Assembly: GCA_021800255.1 (NCBI GenBank)
Contig: JAJYZC010000004.1
Location: 1 to 64,000, forward strand
Length of the DNA: 64,000 bases
Source of the DNA: Acidobacteriota bacterium
GTDB lineage: Bacteria > Acidobacteriota > Terriglobia > Terriglobales > Acidobacteriaceae
Direction: 5' to 3'
Position numbers and translations under genes: made by a program
Shown: one piece after another, positions 63,157 through 64,000 of the stretch
Layout of the letters: each line of letters begins with the position of its first letter
Position numbering within the stretch: position 1 is the first letter of the stretch
The notes under the pieces: model-generated
The model's input: the letters and a program-made list of their open reading frames with translations, nothing else
What the model was told of the DNA's origin: nothing
The model's database searches: none

Positions 63157-63534
63157 TTACTTGTTCTCTGGCGCCATCGCCTCAAAGACCGGCTCGGAGT
63201 CGCCAACAACCTTCGTCGCCAACGCGAAGCGCACAATGCGCACGGTCTCAAGAACTTTTTCCGGCGCGATGCCCTGCATCTTGGCTTTATTGGCCATGGC
63301 CTGAATGCAGGCTTTGCTGCTGGCCGCAAGCGCCGAGGCGAGATAGATCAGCGTGCGGGTCTCTTCATCGAGCGCGCCCTCGGCCGGCATGGCGTAGCCG
63401 CGCGAGCGCAAGTGCTCGTAGAGGAGTCCCTCGTCGACTGCAACCGCCTTTTCAATGGCCGAGGGGACCGACCCCATCATCTGACGCATCATGCCAAAGA
63501 CCTGTTTGACGGTTGGTTTTTGTTCCGGATTCAT
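63157..63534 (-). CDS. Carboxymuconolactone-decarboxylase-like protein
   Basis: A 125-residue all-alpha protein of the CMD/AhpD-like fold: DEETRTLIYLASALAASSKACIQAMANKA. Unlike AhpD it lacks CxxC with a following His (only one Cys is present), so a redox role is doubtful. ATG 63534 is the start because AAGGGAGAAG lies 6 bases upstream; the frame extends to 63738 over the next gene without support. First gene of the efflux operon, and perhaps a binding or regulatory partner of its substrate. Confidence 0.8.
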   Translation of the reverse strand: MNPEQKPTVKQVFGMMRQMMGSVPSAIEKAVAVDEGLLYEHLRSRGYAMPAEGALDEETRTLIYLASALAASSKACIQAMANKAKMQGIAPEKVLETVRIVRFALATKVVGDSEPVFEAMAPENK

Positions 63535-63619
63535 CTGCTTCTCCCTTTTTGTTGGTTGGTTGTTGGTTGGCATCGGCTGACTCATCCTATAAGAAGAAAG
63601 TCCCGCAACGCCTTGTTTG

Positions 63620-64000
63620 TTACAAAAAGACCTGCACGCCGGTAGACGATGTTGCAAAATGACTCTGGATCTCCATTGGAATTGCAGCCTGCGCCTGCGC
63701 GCCGGGCACGAAACCGGGACGGAAGAGCCTTTGGCCAACTTGAAGAGCTTCTCTCTCGACGGTTCCGCGATCCGCCTCCACGCCCAGCGTGCGCAGCGTC
63801 ACAAGAAAGTCACGATGACGGCGCGCCTGGCGGTACTCAGGCTCTCGCGGAGGGTGCGGCAGAGCCTTCTCAGCGAGATCAAAATCAAAATCGACCAGCA
63901 AGGTTCCGTGCACCAGCAGGGACCTCCACCTGCGGGCCTGCGCATTGCCGGAGATCTTGCGGCCAGCGACAGCGACATCCGACGTTCCCTGCACAACGCC
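63620..64000 (-). CDS. Lipoate-protein ligase-like protein (partial, continues past the window)
   Basis: The visible 126 residues are the C-terminal part of a lipoate/octanoate ligase (LplA/BPL fold): SDVAVAGRKISGNAQARR (substrate loop with catalytic Lys) and SLLVHGTLLVDFDFDLAEKAL. The following RRHRDFLVTLRTLGV fits the accessory C-terminal segment. The 5' end lies beyond 64000. It probably attaches lipoate to E2 subunits and complements lipA at 43 kb. Located upstream of the efflux operon, 85 bp away. Confidence 0.8.
   Translation of the reverse strand, partial: GVVQGTSDVAVAGRKISGNAQARRWRSLLVHGTLLVDFDFDLAEKALPHPPREPEYRQARRHRDFLVTLRTLGVEADRGTVEREALQVGQRLFRPGFVPGAQAQAAIPMEIQSHFATSSTGVQVFL

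Noticed and set aside
1-64000. CRISPR arrays, rRNA and tRNA genes
   Set aside because: No regularly spaced repeats with unique spacers, no rRNA-like sequence and no cloverleaf were found on either strand by reading.

Overview
The window looks like a chromosomal segment from a GC-rich, Gram-negative Acidobacteriota member (Terriglobia-like). This is inferred from gene content, with no database search. The supporting genes are a TonB-dependent receptor with a carboxypeptidase-regulatory-like N-terminus, a sedolisin (S53) protease fused to Ig-like repeats, a DUF1844 protein, a bactofilin, a secreted HExxH peptidase and a MerR-HTH/TPR fusion. Most genes are ordinary housekeeping or envelope genes. 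The interest lies in mobile, repetitive and phage-derived sequence set among them.

Layout. 1-8.4 kb: rlpA-like gene; a 1,967-bp IS1595-family element (606-2572) with 23-bp inverted repeats, an 8-bp target duplication and two passenger ORFs; a polysaccharide deacetylase; a PAS/degenerate-GGDEF gene overlapping motA-motB; a ribulokinase. 8.6-13.5 kb: S53 protease, maf, a seven-helix membrane protein. 13.5-16.2 kb: a decayed dinG 3' end followed by a putative restriction-modification pair. 16.3-25.8 kb: galU, mfd, a membrane HD-GYP/GAF/GGDEF protein, a homocysteine methyltransferase carrying an in-frame palindromic insert, and the HTH/TPR gene. 26-36 kb: comM, a small outer-membrane protein, a CPCC protein, the tig-clpP-(coiled coil)-clpX cluster and a TonB-dependent receptor. 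36.6-48.2 kb: the ygfZ-DUF1844-MBL-ribF operon on the minus strand, the HExxH peptidase, tdk, lipA, yraN, bactofilin and rnr (also with a palindromic insert). 48.3-49.1 kb: a CpsB-type PHP phosphatase.

49.4-58.7 kb is a phage structural module on the plus strand: portal, protease-like, scaffold-like, capsid-like, connector-like and tail-like proteins, then an XhlA-like membrane protein. No terminase, integrase, repressor or endolysin is recognisable. It is preceded by a strong -10 box and a rho-independent terminator that could define a ~85-nt RNA. 58.8-63.5 kb is a minus-strand tripartite efflux operon (CMD-like protein, TolC, HlyD, DHA2 MFS), and the window ends in a partial lipoate-protein-ligase-like gene.

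Two dispersed intergenic repeat families occur. Family 1 (~120 bp) has four copies with ends built on GGCATTTTCGGAA. Family 2 (~115 bp) has two copies with AGCGG-TTCC ends. A copy of one family supplies the stop codon and last residues of lipA, and a copy of the other overlaps the stop of tdk. Runs based on CTGACAA/TCAGG fill several gaps inside the phage module. With the palindromes inside mmuM and rnr, this suggests a genome colonised by small non-autonomous elements.
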